DNA of 64,000 nt from Desulfobacter curvatus DSM 3379 (GTDB lineage Bacteria > Desulfobacterota > Desulfobacteria > Desulfobacterales > Desulfobacteraceae). The first letter of the stretch is position 1. Every line of letters starts with the position of its first letter. Shown one piece after another: positions 51,137 through 60,142 of this stretch. Position numbers and translations under genes: made by a program. The notes beneath the pieces are model-generated. The model worked only from the letters and a program-made list of their open reading frames with translations. It had not been told where the DNA came from and made no database searches. The stretch covers positions 1 to 64,000 of the forward strand of contig NZ_KB892902.1 in NCBI RefSeq assembly GCF_000373985.1, written 5' to 3'.

Positions 51137-51967
51137 TTATTTTTTAGCGGCCATGGACTGGGTAATCCTGTCCAGCAACACGGCCACCAGAACAATGCTT
51201 AAACCCGCCATCACGGCAAGGCCGATATCCAGTGTGTTCAGTCCTTGAATCACAGGAGATCCCAACCCGCCGGCCCCAATCAATGCGGCTATTACCACCA
51301 TGGCAAGGGCCATCATAATGGTCTGGTTCAGCCCTGCCAGTATGGTGGGCATGGCCAGGGGAATCTGAACCTTGAACAGCACTTGCCTGCGGGTTGCACC
51401 AAAGGCGGTGGCCGCTTCTACCAGCTCCGGATGTACTCCGCGGATACCAAGACTTGTCAGGCGGATGATGGGGGGCATGGCAAAAATAATGGTGGCAAGA
51501 ACCCCGGCCACATTACCCACGGAAAAGAGCATGACTATGGGAACCAGATATACAAAGGACGGGGTGGTCTGCATGGCATCTAAAAAGGGTCTGACAATGG
51601 TTTCCACCCGGTCGCTGCGCCCGGCGGCAATACCGATGGGAACCCCGACAATGGTGGAAAACAAAACCGAGGCCAAAACCATGGCCAAGGTGGTCATGGT
51701 GTCGGACCAGAACCCGATCAGACCGATAAATACCATTGCCACAATGCTGAAAACCGTTAGCCCCCATCCTGAAAATCGCCATGCACAGAAAGCCAGAACA
51801 GCTATTATTATGATGGGCGGTACGGCGTTAAGACCAAGGTCAAGCCCGGTTAAAATCTGTTCGACCGGCCATTTTATGATCTGAAATATATCACGGTAAT
51901 TATTGACCAACCAGTCAACAAAGGCGGTGATCCAAATATCTATGGGAAGTACTTTTTCGTCAAACAT
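51137..51967 (-). CDS. proW: Glycine betaine ABC transporter permease
   Basis: 276 residues, about six TM helices. The coupling loop reads EAATAFGATRRQVLFKVQIPLAMPTILAGLNQTIMMAL, the typical permease EAA motif. Starts 14 nt after proV and ends 19 nt before proX. Confidence 0.93.
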   Translation of the reverse strand: MFDEKVLPIDIWITAFVDWLVNNYRDIFQIIKWPVEQILTGLDLGLNAVPPIIIIAVLAFCAWRFSGWGLTVFSIVAMVFIGLIGFWSDTMTTLAMVLASVLFSTIVGVPIGIAAGRSDRVETIVRPFLDAMQTTPSFVYLVPIVMLFSVGNVAGVLATIIFAMPPIIRLTSLGIRGVHPELVEAATAFGATRRQVLFKVQIPLAMPTILAGLNQTIMMALAMVVIAALIGAGGLGSPVIQGLNTLDIGLAVMAGLSIVLVAVLLDRITQSMAAKK

Positions 51968-51981
51968 AATTGATTTTCCTG

Positions 51982-53241
51982 CTAAAGAGCGGTTTGAAGG
52001 GGTTGGGCCGGTTCGTCATATTCGTTCCCGGCTCCGTTATGGCCGTTAATTTCTGATTTATGAAGGGTTTTCAGGAACCTGTTTTTTGATACCACACCTT
52101 TAAATACATTGTTGTCATCAAGTACCGGGATGGGAAAACCCTTGGAAGCCACTTCAGGAAGTATATCCTGCATATTGTCATTAATATTGGCCGGGTTGAC
52201 TTCCGGCAGATAGCAGGTCTCAAGGGAATCTTTTGACCGGCCGTTTTCCATTGCCTCCTGAAGGGAGTCGATGGATACGATCCCTTGAAACTGGCGTTTG
52301 GCATTCAGAACATAACCGTGGTTGAAATCCCTGGCATTTAAAAGCTCCAGAGAGCCTCGGATGTCGCCTTTTTTGGTCTTGATAATTGTGGGGTAATGTG
52401 TGTTGACAATTTCGCCGGCTGAAATAACATTGGTGGGGTCCACACCTCTGAAAAAGGCCCGGACATAATCGTCGGCCGGATTCTGGAGAATTTCTTCGGG
52501 TGTGCCCACCTGGACAACACGTCCCCCTTCCATAATGGCGATACGGTCACCTATGCGAAGGGCCTCATCCAGGTCATGGGAGATAAAAATAATGGTTCTG
52601 TCGCTGTCTTCCTGGAGCTTAAGCAGTTCATCCTGCATCTCCGTACGGATCAGCGGGTCCAGGGCGGAAAACGCTTCGTCCATAAGCATGATATCCGGGT
52701 CCGCAGCCAATGCCCTGGCCAGACCCACGCGCTGCTGCATGCCCCCTGAAAGTTGTTTGGGGTACTGGTCTTCCCAGCCTTCCAGACCCACCTGACTTAA
52801 GGCTGCTGTTGCCCGTTCGTTTCTTGCAGCCTTGGGCTCTCCGGCCAGCTCGAGGCCGAAGGCAGCATTTTCCAGAACAGTGAGGTGGGGCATCAGGGCA
52901 AAGGATTGAAACACCATGCTCATATGCTTAAGCCTGAATTTTACAAGATCCTTATTTTCCATGGCCGTAATGTTTTGGCCGTTAATATGGATTTCTCCGG
53001 CCGATGGCTCAATCAGCCGGTTGAACATCCTGACCAGAGTGGATTTTCCCGATCCGGACAGGCCCATGACCACGAATATTTCTCCGCGTTTAATCGTAAA
53101 ATCCGCATTGTTTACACCCACGGTCATGCCGGTTTTTTCAAGGACTTCTTCTTTTGTCAAACCCTGATCAATAAGGGAAATTGCTTTTTGGGGATCCTGG
53201 CCGAATATTTTAAATATATTCTTAATTATGATTTGATCCAT
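51982..53241 (-). CDS. proV: Glycine betaine ABC transporter ATPase with CBS domains
   Basis: 419 residues from ATG 53241 (the 26 residues before it are not ProV-like). Motifs: GLSGSGKSTLVRMFNRL, LSGGMQQRVGLARALA and IMLMDEAFSALDPLIRTEMQ. The C-terminal ~120 residues carry two CBS repeats, which in relatives respond to ionic strength or nucleotides. It leads the osmoprotectant uptake operon. Confidence 0.94.
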   Translation of the reverse strand: MDQIIIKNIFKIFGQDPQKAISLIDQGLTKEEVLEKTGMTVGVNNADFTIKRGEIFVVMGLSGSGKSTLVRMFNRLIEPSAGEIHINGQNITAMENKDLVKFRLKHMSMVFQSFALMPHLTVLENAAFGLELAGEPKAARNERATAALSQVGLEGWEDQYPKQLSGGMQQRVGLARALAADPDIMLMDEAFSALDPLIRTEMQDELLKLQEDSDRTIIFISHDLDEALRIGDRIAIMEGGRVVQVGTPEEILQNPADDYVRAFFRGVDPTNVISAGEIVNTHYPTIIKTKKGDIRGSLELLNARDFNHGYVLNAKRQFQGIVSIDSLQEAMENGRSKDSLETCYLPEVNPANINDNMQDILPEVASKGFPIPVLDDNNVFKGVVSKNRFLKTLHKSEINGHNGAGNEYDEPAQPLQTAL

Positions 53242-53727
53242 AAATAGTTCTTCTTTCTGCGCTGAGGCGCTCGCTATATTTAAGTATCTCTTTATTTGTA
53301 ATCTATATATTGTATTCAATGCATTTTGTCAAATATTGAAAGGAAGTTTAGGATATAATATACTAAAATTATAGATGCATTTTTAAAAAAATAGTGATAA
53401 ATTAATACTAAGAATACTTTGGTTTTTATGGCTTCATTCGGGTTTAATCTATTTTAGACTAAAAGAATTGATGTCAATATGTTGTGGTTTTAAAATTAAT
53501 GACATTGCACGGTATTCCTTTTGAGTATCCTTTTTCAATTTTTAGATATAGATAGGTTAGGTGTTCGTTCTGTTACGATGGGCAATATTAAGTCTCCGAC
53601 AATACTTTTACATATGATTGCCCCGGATCAGGGTTTTTGCGCTCGACAGAATTTATAAAATATGTTTGAATATTTTTTCTTTCAAAAGAAGCTTGCTTCA
53701 AACTCCAATGATAATTTAAGGAGGCGT
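53242..53727. other. AT-rich divergent promoter region between proV and the CNB gene
   Basis: Strongly AT-rich at 53330-53510. It should hold the proV promoter (minus) and the promoter of the CNB-oadG-oadB group (plus). An in-frame extension of the CNB gene back to 53662 is possible but less likely. No small gene or clear operator seen. Confidence 0.5.
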
Positions 53728-54153
53728 ATGGAAAGTTCTGCAGCATGCTTATCGGAATCTACCACTTTTAAGGGCCTTGACACCCAGGATATTGACCGTC
53801 TTATTCCGATGTTTTCAAGGAGGTCGGTTATGCCGGGTGAAGTATTGGCCCAGGCAGGTCATTGCACCCAGTTTTTCTTTCTTCTGGAAGAAGGTGCCCT
53901 GCTTGTAGCCATGGAAAAGGGCAGGGCTGTGGTGCTCAATCGCCCGGGGGATTTTGCAGGCTTGTCAATGGTGAGTCTGAACGGAACAAATACTGCCACA
54001 GTTACGGTGCTGGAAAAAGGAGCGGTCTGGATTGTGTCTTATCCGAATATACTTGAACTGACCGGCCATGAATCCCAGGCGGCGGCCGCAATTTTGGATG
54101 GATGGCAGCAATTCTGCGAGGAAAAAGCCCCCTTTTGTTCAAATCCTGCCTAA
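53728..54153 (+). CDS. Single cyclic nucleotide-binding domain protein
   Basis: 141 residues from ATG 53728, which has aaggagg 3-4 nt upstream; the 53662 start adds 22 residues. The CNB fold spans ~10-120: FKGLDTQDIDRLIPMFSRRS, PGEVLAQAGHCTQFFFLLEEGALLV and RPGDFAGLSMVSLNGTNTATVTV. The phosphate-binding cassette is atypical, with no clear RxA arginine, so cAMP binding is doubtful. No HTH follows. It precedes oadG by 42 nt. Confidence 0.8.
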   Translation: MESSAACLSESTTFKGLDTQDIDRLIPMFSRRSVMPGEVLAQAGHCTQFFFLLEEGALLVAMEKGRAVVLNRPGDFAGLSMVSLNGTNTATVTVLEKGAVWIVSYPNILELTGHESQAAAAILDGWQQFCEEKAPFCSNPA

Positions 54154-54195
54154 ACAGGCGTTATTTAAAAATTAAAAATAAAAAAGAGGTGTGTT

Positions 54196-54660
54196 TTGAA
54201 TGGAGTTGACGCTGTCGGCGTTCTTTATGGATTTGAGGCCATAAACGTCCACAACGGGTGGGCCATTTCAGTTGTGGGAATCACTATTGTATTCACAGGG
54301 CTTGTGGCTCTGTCAGTCCTGATTTCACAGCTTCATAAGCTTGTGGCCCTGTATGATAATCCCGGAAGAATAAAAAAACTGTTTGCTTTAAAATCTGAAT
54401 CTGCCGTCAAGGCGAGTACCCCTAAAAAGTACATGGTGCTCACCGAGAGACAAAAGCAGATCTGCCGGCAGTATAACCTTTTGGCTCAGACCATGGATGA
54501 TGTGATATCTTTGCCAAAGCTTTTACGCATGGCTGAGCTTTCCGGCCTTCAAGATCCCCATGCCAATATAAATCTCCTGATTAAATCCGGCATTTTGTGT
54601 GCCGATGAACAGGGCTATTTCACATGGGATGAGGATATATTCATTCGTACCACTTCTTAG
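54196..54660 (+). CDS. OadG-family gamma subunit of a Na+-pumping decarboxylase
   Basis: 154 residues starting at TTG 54196 with gaggtg upstream. One N-terminal TM (GWAISVVGITIVFTGLVALSVLI), the mark of OadG/MmdD proteins, is followed by a linker (~50-75) and an unusual C-terminal ~75-residue domain (LTERQKQICRQYNLLAQTM) that looks helical. OadG anchors the carboxyltransferase to the beta subunit. The longer soluble tail is not typical. Confidence 0.8.
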   Translation: MNGVDAVGVLYGFEAINVHNGWAISVVGITIVFTGLVALSVLISQLHKLVALYDNPGRIKKLFALKSESAVKASTPKKYMVLTERQKQICRQYNLLAQTMDDVISLPKLLRMAELSGLQDPHANINLLIKSGILCADEQGYFTWDEDIFIRTTS

Positions 54661-54725
54661 ATTCAATTTGAGACTGACCGTGAATTTTTTGATGACCATT
54701 GGAAATTGAAAGAAACGAAAAATCA

Positions 54726-55853
54726 ATGGATACTTTATTTTTAGACTTTTTTCAGAACACCGGATTTTATCTGTGCGACTACCGAAACATTATCATGATC
54801 ATCGTTGGTATGATCTTTATTTTCTTAGGCATTGCAAAGGATTATGAGCCGTTATTGCTTGTCCCCATCGGATTTGGCATGCTCGTGGGAAACATTCCTA
54901 TTTTCAAGGGGCTGGGTCTTGGCATTTATGAAAATAATTCTGTATTGCACTACCTGTATTTTGGGGTAACCCAAGGCATTTACCCGCCTTTGATCTTCCT
55001 TGGAATCGGTGCCATGACAGATTTCTCAACGCTTCTGGCACGGCCTGTCCTTATGCTTTTGGGTGCTGCAGCCCAGGCCGGCATCTTTATTACATTTTTA
55101 GGTGCACTGGCTTTGGGTTTTGTGCCCAAGGAGGCAGCCGCCATCGGGATCATCGGCGGGGCGGACGGACCCACGGCTATTTTTTTGACCGCCAAGCTGG
55201 CTCCGCATCTAATCGGGCCCATTGCCGTTGCAGCATACAGTTACATGGCCCTTGTGCCGGTAATCCAGCCGCCTATTATGAAATTTTTAACCACGCATAA
55301 GGAGCGGCTTATCCGCATGGAAGAACCGCGCCACGTCACCAAGCGTGAGAAAATGATATTCCCGGTTATCGCCTTTTTGCTTTGCTGTTTTCTGGCACCT
55401 GCAGCTCTGCCGCTTTTAGGCATGCTCTGTTTTGGCAATCTCCTTAAAGAAGCCGTGGTTACAGAGCGTCTGGCGGTTACGGCGCGTACGGCATTGATCG
55501 ATATCGCCACCATCCTTTTAGGCATTACCGTGGGGGCATCCACCCAGGGAGATGTCTTTCTTACCCATAACTCCGTTAAAATTTTTATCTTAGGTGCGCT
55601 CTCCTTTGCCATTGCAACTGCTTGCGGATTGTTATTTGCCAAATTCATGAACCTGTTTTTGAAAAAGAAGATCAATCCCCTGCTCGGTGCTGCCGGTGTG
55701 TCCGCGGTACCGGACTCCGCCCGGGTGGTACACGTTGTGGGGCAGCGGGAAGATCCTTCAAATTTTCTGCTCATGCATGCCATGGCCCCTAATGTTTCCG
55801 GTGTTATCGGCTCGGCCATTGCCGCAGGCGTACTTTGGAGTCTGATGATTTAA
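54726..55853 (+). CDS. oadB: Sodium-pumping decarboxylase beta subunit (OadB/MmdB)
   Basis: 375 residues from ATG 54726. About nine or more TM helices, with the signature motifs FLGIGAMTDFSTLLARP, IGIIGGADGPTAIFLTAKLAP, and in the C-terminal half GVSAVPDSARVVHVVGQ and APNVSGVIGSAIAAGVL. It couples carboxybiotin decarboxylation to Na+ export. The alpha carboxyltransferase and biotin subunits are not in this window; they must be elsewhere. Confidence 0.93.
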   Translation: MDTLFLDFFQNTGFYLCDYRNIIMIIVGMIFIFLGIAKDYEPLLLVPIGFGMLVGNIPIFKGLGLGIYENNSVLHYLYFGVTQGIYPPLIFLGIGAMTDFSTLLARPVLMLLGAAAQAGIFITFLGALALGFVPKEAAAIGIIGGADGPTAIFLTAKLAPHLIGPIAVAAYSYMALVPVIQPPIMKFLTTHKERLIRMEEPRHVTKREKMIFPVIAFLLCCFLAPAALPLLGMLCFGNLLKEAVVTERLAVTARTALIDIATILLGITVGASTQGDVFLTHNSVKIFILGALSFAIATACGLLFAKFMNLFLKKKINPLLGAAGVSAVPDSARVVHVVGQREDPSNFLLMHAMAPNVSGVIGSAIAAGVLWSLMI

Positions 55854-55925
55854 TCCGGATAGTTTATGTTGTGTGCCCCTAATAATGAATAATAATGGCT
55901 ACAAGGATCGATTGGAATAAAAACA

Positions 55926-56141
55926 ATGCCGATTGTTTCCATAAAAATAGCGAAAGGCCGGACCATTGAGCAAAAAAGAAATCTTGTTCAGGCAATAACC
56001 GATTCAGTTGTTTCAACATTGGATGTCAAACGAGAATGGGTTACAGTATTAATTGATGAGCTTGACCGAGAAGATTGGGCTACCGGAGGCGAACTACACA
56101 TCGATAAATTCGGTGCTGGGGTTGGAAAAGAAAGCAAATAA
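55926..56141 (+). CDS. 4-oxalocrotonate tautomerase-like protein
   Basis: 71 residues. After removal of Met1 the N-terminal proline (MPIVSIKIAKGRT) is the catalytic base of the family; EQKRNLVQAITDSVVSTLDV and VTVLIDELDREDWATGGE complete the beta-alpha-beta unit. Acts as a hexamer of small subunits in relatives; substrate unknown. Confidence 0.85.
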   Translation: MPIVSIKIAKGRTIEQKRNLVQAITDSVVSTLDVKREWVTVLIDELDREDWATGGELHIDKFGAGVGKESK

Positions 56142-56161
56142 ATCACACCACCTGTTACTCC

Positions 56162-56190
56162 ACCTGCCCCCCCCCGGGGGGGGGGCAGGT
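56162..56190. repeat. Palindromic homopolymer: nine C followed by ten G
   Basis: acctg-C9-G10-caggt with almost no loop, placed between the convergent tautomerase gene and second NAS-like gene. May be a bidirectional terminator, but loop-free poly-C/poly-G is very unusual and its length may be unreliable. Confidence 0.6.
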
Positions 56191-56241
56191 AAGCTCGGCG
56201 ATAGCCAAGGATTACACATTATTTCTGCAACGCCGTTTCGT

Positions 56242-57054
56242 TCAAATATGATCTATGATGGTGAAGACCGAGGTATTATTCACCGGTGGGTGGGGCCTGA
56301 TCCTGGTTACTTCTTTGATTCCCGGGGGCAATTTGAAATTTGACTGGACATCCAGAAGCCTGCGCAGGCCTTTTTCATAGATCCTGTAGGATAGGGCGGT
56401 GCCTTGTTCAAGGTGCTTTGACAGATGGGCAAAAATTTCATCTTTAGGCAGAGCATCAGCACCGATCATGATCAGCCGGCAGGGCTCGGGCAGGGGCAGG
56501 GAAGAGTGGCTGCCTTCAATGATGTTTATTTGTTCTTCAAGGCCAAGCACCTTTATCAAGTGCCTTGAAAGCCGGGCATATTCCGGGAACTGCTCAATGC
56601 CGATGCCAAAAATTTTGTACCGGATGCAAAGGCAGATCAGGGTCAGGGGCATGGGGCCGGAGCCTAAAAAGATGACCCGGTCTCCGGGACAAAGGTTTGC
56701 CCCGGTATATTCCATGCGCGCCAGTTCCATGTAGTTGGGGTAGTAGACAAACTGCTTTACAGTATCACAGGGCGAGGGCGAGCTGATAACAGTCTTGGCA
56801 TTATGGATTTCCATACGCAGACCGTTGGCCCGTTTTAACCGGGAAATACGGTCTAAAATCTTTGCCGCTTCAGGGTCACAGCGCAGTGTCTCTGCCTGGC
56901 TGTCGTCTATGTCCATGGCAGCCAGACGATCCAGGCGCCCAAAGCAGTGGTAGATATCTTCATGCTTTCCTTCAAGCAGGCCTTCGGGGCTCACATGGGC
57001 AAGGGCTGCATGAATATCCAAAAACTCTTTTTTGATAAGATCCAGATTTGTCAT
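56242..57054 (-). CDS. Nicotianamine-synthase-like protein, second of a tandem pair
   Basis: 270 residues. NAS motifs: FVYYPNYMELARMEY (~102-116) and VIFLGSGPMPLTLI (~127-140), the SAM-binding loop of nicotianamine synthases, then RLSRHLIKVLGLEEQINIIEG and VNNTSVFTIID at the end. These enzymes transfer aminobutyryl units from S-adenosylmethionine to build nicotianamine-like metal chelators. Its ATG overlaps the stop of the first paralogue (ATGA). The two proteins are only distantly alike, so they may catalyse successive or alternative transfers. Last gene of the nickel operon. Confidence 0.82.
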   Translation of the reverse strand: MTNLDLIKKEFLDIHAALAHVSPEGLLEGKHEDIYHCFGRLDRLAAMDIDDSQAETLRCDPEAAKILDRISRLKRANGLRMEIHNAKTVISSPSPCDTVKQFVYYPNYMELARMEYTGANLCPGDRVIFLGSGPMPLTLICLCIRYKIFGIGIEQFPEYARLSRHLIKVLGLEEQINIIEGSHSSLPLPEPCRLIMIGADALPKDEIFAHLSKHLEQGTALSYRIYEKGLRRLLDVQSNFKLPPGIKEVTRIRPHPPVNNTSVFTIIDHI

Positions 57055-57959
57055 AATTCTTTCTGCTTGAAGGATTTGTCGTCGGCCGGCAGCATAAATA
57101 CCGTGGTGTTGTTGACCCGTCCTGTGGGGGGCACGGCCTTGACGATTTTAAAGCCTTTAATATCTTCGGGTTGAACCGGCTTATACAGCACTGCTTTCAT
57201 GCCGGTGTAGGTACGGAATACCACCAGGGATGGGCCTCGATCATCCATGATATTGAGCAACTGCGAAAAAATCCGGGCCTTGGGCTCGGCAAGGGCAGCC
57301 ACCAGCACAACATCCCAGTTCAGATCGGCCAGGGTGGCATCATCTCCCCGGACTATTTCAATCTTTTTTTCAAGGCCCAGACAGCGAATGATCTGCCTGG
57401 AGATCCCTACGGATTCGGCATCACTGTCAATGCCCACAGACGGAATACCGAAAAATCGATTTAAAAGAATCAGACTTAAAGGAACCGGACCGGAACCTAA
57501 AAATGCCAGCCGTTTTTCGCTGGAGATGTGCATGGCTTCAATCTGATTTTTTATAAGGGCTTCGTACCGGGGATACAACGGAAAGGTTTTAATCTGTTTC
57601 CAGGGATCCGGGCTTTCAAGAAGTTCTTTGGCAAGATGGCGTTCATGGATACTGAAAAAGGTGGTGTAATAGGACCGGATTGTGGGCAGCACGTCCCGGA
57701 TCTGTTTTTCCTCTAGCAGCAAGCCGGACAGATGGGGACCCGCATCCATGTGGGCCAAGTCATCCAGGATCTGGTAGAGCTGGTACAGCTCTTGGGCGGA
57801 CAGGGCTTTTAGCCTGTCAAGGGAGTATGCCTTGATTTTTTCGGCAAATTCGATGATGTGGGGCTTGATAATGGCAAGGGTGTTTTGGCAGTCTTTGCAG
57901 CACCCGTCAAAATCATGGTCGTCAAGTTCATGTTCGTGGGAAAAATTGATTTCGTGCAT
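57051..57959 (-). CDS. Nicotianamine-synthase-like protein with His/Cys-rich N-terminus
   Basis: 302 residues. Residues 1-24 are rich in metal ligands (MHEINFSHEHELDDHDFDGC, then CKDC). The NAS core has FPLYPRYEALIKNQIE (~126), RLAFLGSGPVPLSLILLNRF (~150-169), VGIDSDAESVGISRQIIRCLGLEKK and GRVNNTTVFM. This is the Rossmann-type SAM-dependent fold shared with CntL and plant/archaeal NAS. It lies 40 nt after nikO. The N-terminal ligand cluster is absent in the second paralogue and could bind Ni2+ or the product complex; that is inference. Confidence 0.82.
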   Translation of the reverse strand: MHEINFSHEHELDDHDFDGCCKDCQNTLAIIKPHIIEFAEKIKAYSLDRLKALSAQELYQLYQILDDLAHMDAGPHLSGLLLEEKQIRDVLPTIRSYYTTFFSIHERHLAKELLESPDPWKQIKTFPLYPRYEALIKNQIEAMHISSEKRLAFLGSGPVPLSLILLNRFFGIPSVGIDSDAESVGISRQIIRCLGLEKKIEIVRGDDATLADLNWDVVLVAALAEPKARIFSQLLNIMDDRGPSLVVFRTYTGMKAVLYKPVQPEDIKGFKIVKAVPPTGRVNNTTVFMLPADDKSFKQKEL

Positions 57960-57999
57960 CTGTTATCCCCCTGTTTTCGACATCGTTACAGACAACGAA

Positions 58000-58713
58000 T
58001 CAATGGCGCTGCCCAGGGTTGGGGTGTTTGTGGGTATACTGGTGGATATGAACATCTTTTGTCAACTGCCCATTTTCCATCATAAACATGGTATCGGCAA
58101 TTTGCGACATAAAATCACTTTCATGGGAGATCAGGATATAGGAAAGCTCAAGGCGGTTCAATACCTCAACCAGAGTGGCTTTTATTTTTTCATCAAGGCC
58201 TGTGCTGGGCTCGTCCAACAGCAGCAGTTCGGGCTCCATGGAAAGCACCGTGGCCAGGGCTACCAGCCGCTTTTCTCCGCCTGACAGTTTGTGGGTGACC
58301 CTGTCTTCAAAATGGGCGATGCCCAAACGGTCCAGGGTGTATTGGGCAATATTCCGGGCTTCGGATTTTGATTTTCCCAGGTTCAGCGGCCCAAAGGCCA
58401 CATCTTCCAGAACTGTGGGGCTGAACAGCTGGTCATCGGCATCCTGGAACAGCAGTCCTACTTTTTTGTAAACTTCTTTGAAATCATTTGGGGTTTTGAC
58501 AGGCTTGCCGAAAAATTCAATGGTACCTGAATACGGGGAGAGCAACCCCATGATAATATGAAACAGGGTGGTTTTCCCGCTGCCGTTGGGACCCACTAAA
58601 CCGATGCGGTCCCCTTTGTTAATTTCAAGGCTTAGATTGTCTAAAACCCGGCCCCTGCCCGGATAACTGAAACTGATGTTTTCAAGGCGCAAAATAGGGA
58701 GGGATGTTGTCAT
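58000..58713 (-). CDS. nikO: Nickel/cobalt ECF transporter ATPase
   Basis: 237 residues from ATG 58713, which overlaps the nikQ stop (ATGA) and has ggag 8 nt upstream; a 9-residue extension to 58740 is less likely. One NBD: GLVGPNGSGKTTLFHI, LFQDADDQLFSPTVLEDV, LSGGEKRLVALATVLSMEP and LLLLDEPSTGLD. It energises NikM-NikQ uptake. The C-terminus has HIHQYTHKHPNPG, His-rich. Confidence 0.92.
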   Translation of the reverse strand: MTTSLPILRLENISFSYPGRGRVLDNLSLEINKGDRIGLVGPNGSGKTTLFHIIMGLLSPYSGTIEFFGKPVKTPNDFKEVYKKVGLLFQDADDQLFSPTVLEDVAFGPLNLGKSKSEARNIAQYTLDRLGIAHFEDRVTHKLSGGEKRLVALATVLSMEPELLLLDEPSTGLDEKIKATLVEVLNRLELSYILISHESDFMSQIADTMFMMENGQLTKDVHIHQYTHKHPNPGQRH

Positions 58714-59462
58714 CGGGTGATCTCCAAAAAAAGCAGGCATGCTGTGGCTGCCAGGGTTGCCAACGTCCAGATTTTGTCGGAAGGGGAAAGGGCAAATTCA
58801 TGCAGGCAGATAAATTTGCCTGAAAATCCCCTGCATTTCATGGCATTGTAGACCCTTTGGGCCCTGTCCGATGCCCGGACAAACAGCATGCCGCAAAGAT
58901 AGGCATACGTCCGGTAGGTGTGCATATTGGTCCGGGGCTGAAAACCGCGCAGTTTTGCCGCCCGGACCAGGCGCCGGTACTCCTGCTCAATGACAAAAAT
59001 ATACCGGTAGGTTAACAGCAGCAGATGCACAAGCTTTTCAGGGAGTTTGAAAAAATTCAAGGTATAGCCCAGGGTGCCGAAATCCATGGTGGTGATCAGG
59101 GCAATGAACACCAGGAGGATGGCATTGGATTTAATGCTGATTGCCGTACACAGGTTAATGCCCTGCCGGGTGATACCAAACTTTCCGATTTGCCAGACCA
59201 CATCCCCCTCATAGGTAAGGGGTAAAATGGCCCATAGAAACAGCAGAAATCCCCAGATGATCAGCAGACGCCTGAACACCTGGACAAGGTTTAACCGGGC
59301 CCATAACACCAGAATCACGGAAAGTCCCAGTCCTGTCCAGAGCATGGGCATTTTTTGGCCAAGGGCAATGACAAAACACAGCAGGGTGGCTGCGGCCACC
59401 CTGCATCTGGGATCAATTTTGTGAATAAATGAATGGCCGGAAGCAAAGATCTCTTCAATCAT
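58710..59462 (-). CDS. nikQ: Nickel/cobalt ECF transporter T component
   Basis: 250 residues, about five to six TM helices; the coupling motif around RRLVRAAKLRGFQP and AMKCRGFSG gives the two ARG-type signatures of CbiQ/NikQ. Starts 15 nt after nikL stop. It couples the ATPase to the M component. Confidence 0.9.
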   Translation of the reverse strand: MIEEIFASGHSFIHKIDPRCRVAAATLLCFVIALGQKMPMLWTGLGLSVILVLWARLNLVQVFRRLLIIWGFLLFLWAILPLTYEGDVVWQIGKFGITRQGINLCTAISIKSNAILLVFIALITTMDFGTLGYTLNFFKLPEKLVHLLLLTYRYIFVIEQEYRRLVRAAKLRGFQPRTNMHTYRTYAYLCGMLFVRASDRAQRVYNAMKCRGFSGKFICLHEFALSPSDKIWTLATLAATACLLFLEITR

Positions 59463-59477
59463 GGGACGTTTTGATCA

Positions 59478-60104
59478 TTATTTTTTCCTGCGGGATGAAA
59501 AATACATGGCCACGCCCATCAGGCCGAATATGTATCCGATGCCCCCGAGAATTTCATTTATGGACGGACCTTTCTGTTCCAAATCCGCCACCATTTTGGT
59601 CAACGGTGTTATTTTTTTATTTAGTGCCTTTGTTACGGCCTTTTCCACAATGGCTTCCAGCTGGGCCGGATCAATGGACACTGCCGTCTGTACAGCCTGT
59701 CCGGAATCCGTCTTTGCAGCGGGTTCAGGCGTTTTGATCTCTTCCGCCCGGGTGCTTTCAGCTACAACCGTTTCTTCCAAATCTTCCAGAGGAATAGTCC
59801 ATTCGGCCTTATGTCCCATGCCGGCTATGAGTTCTATGCGCATGGCGGTTTTTTCAGGAATCGGGAATGAAAATTCCCCTTTTTCATTGGTCCGGGTACG
59901 CAAAAGCTCTTTTCCGTTCAAGTCCCAGACAATTATTTCTGAGTTTTGAGCTTTTTTCCCGCCGCTGAATTTGCTTTCTCCCAGAACGGTGTCTCCTTCC
60001 ACCCATGCAAACACTGTGACTTTATGTGCCAGGGCATTGCCGCTTGAAAGAATGAAAAGGGCCATTAGACAGAAAAGTTGTATAAAATATTTTCGATACA
60101 TCAT
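59478..60104 (-). CDS. nikL: NikL-type accessory subunit of the nickel ECF transporter
   Basis: 208 residues. Signal peptide ends GNALA; the mature chain begins HKVTVFAWVEGDTVLGES and continues with a carboxypeptidase-regulatory-like beta domain (GKELLRTRTNEKGEFSFP, GMGHKAEW), the NikL pattern. Then a Pro/Ala/Glu linker, a coil (ALNKKITPLTKMVADLEQKG) and a C-terminal TM (GGIGYIFGLMGVAMYF). The mature N-terminal His could ligand Ni2+, as in NikN/NikM systems. It replaces NikN in NikKMLQO-type operons. Confidence 0.87.
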   Translation of the reverse strand: MMYRKYFIQLFCLMALFILSSGNALAHKVTVFAWVEGDTVLGESKFSGGKKAQNSEIIVWDLNGKELLRTRTNEKGEFSFPIPEKTAMRIELIAGMGHKAEWTIPLEDLEETVVAESTRAEEIKTPEPAAKTDSGQAVQTAVSIDPAQLEAIVEKAVTKALNKKITPLTKMVADLEQKGPSINEILGGIGYIFGLMGVAMYFSSRRKK

Positions 60105-60142
60105 TATTGTTTACCATTAAAATGTATTTATAATTATTACCC

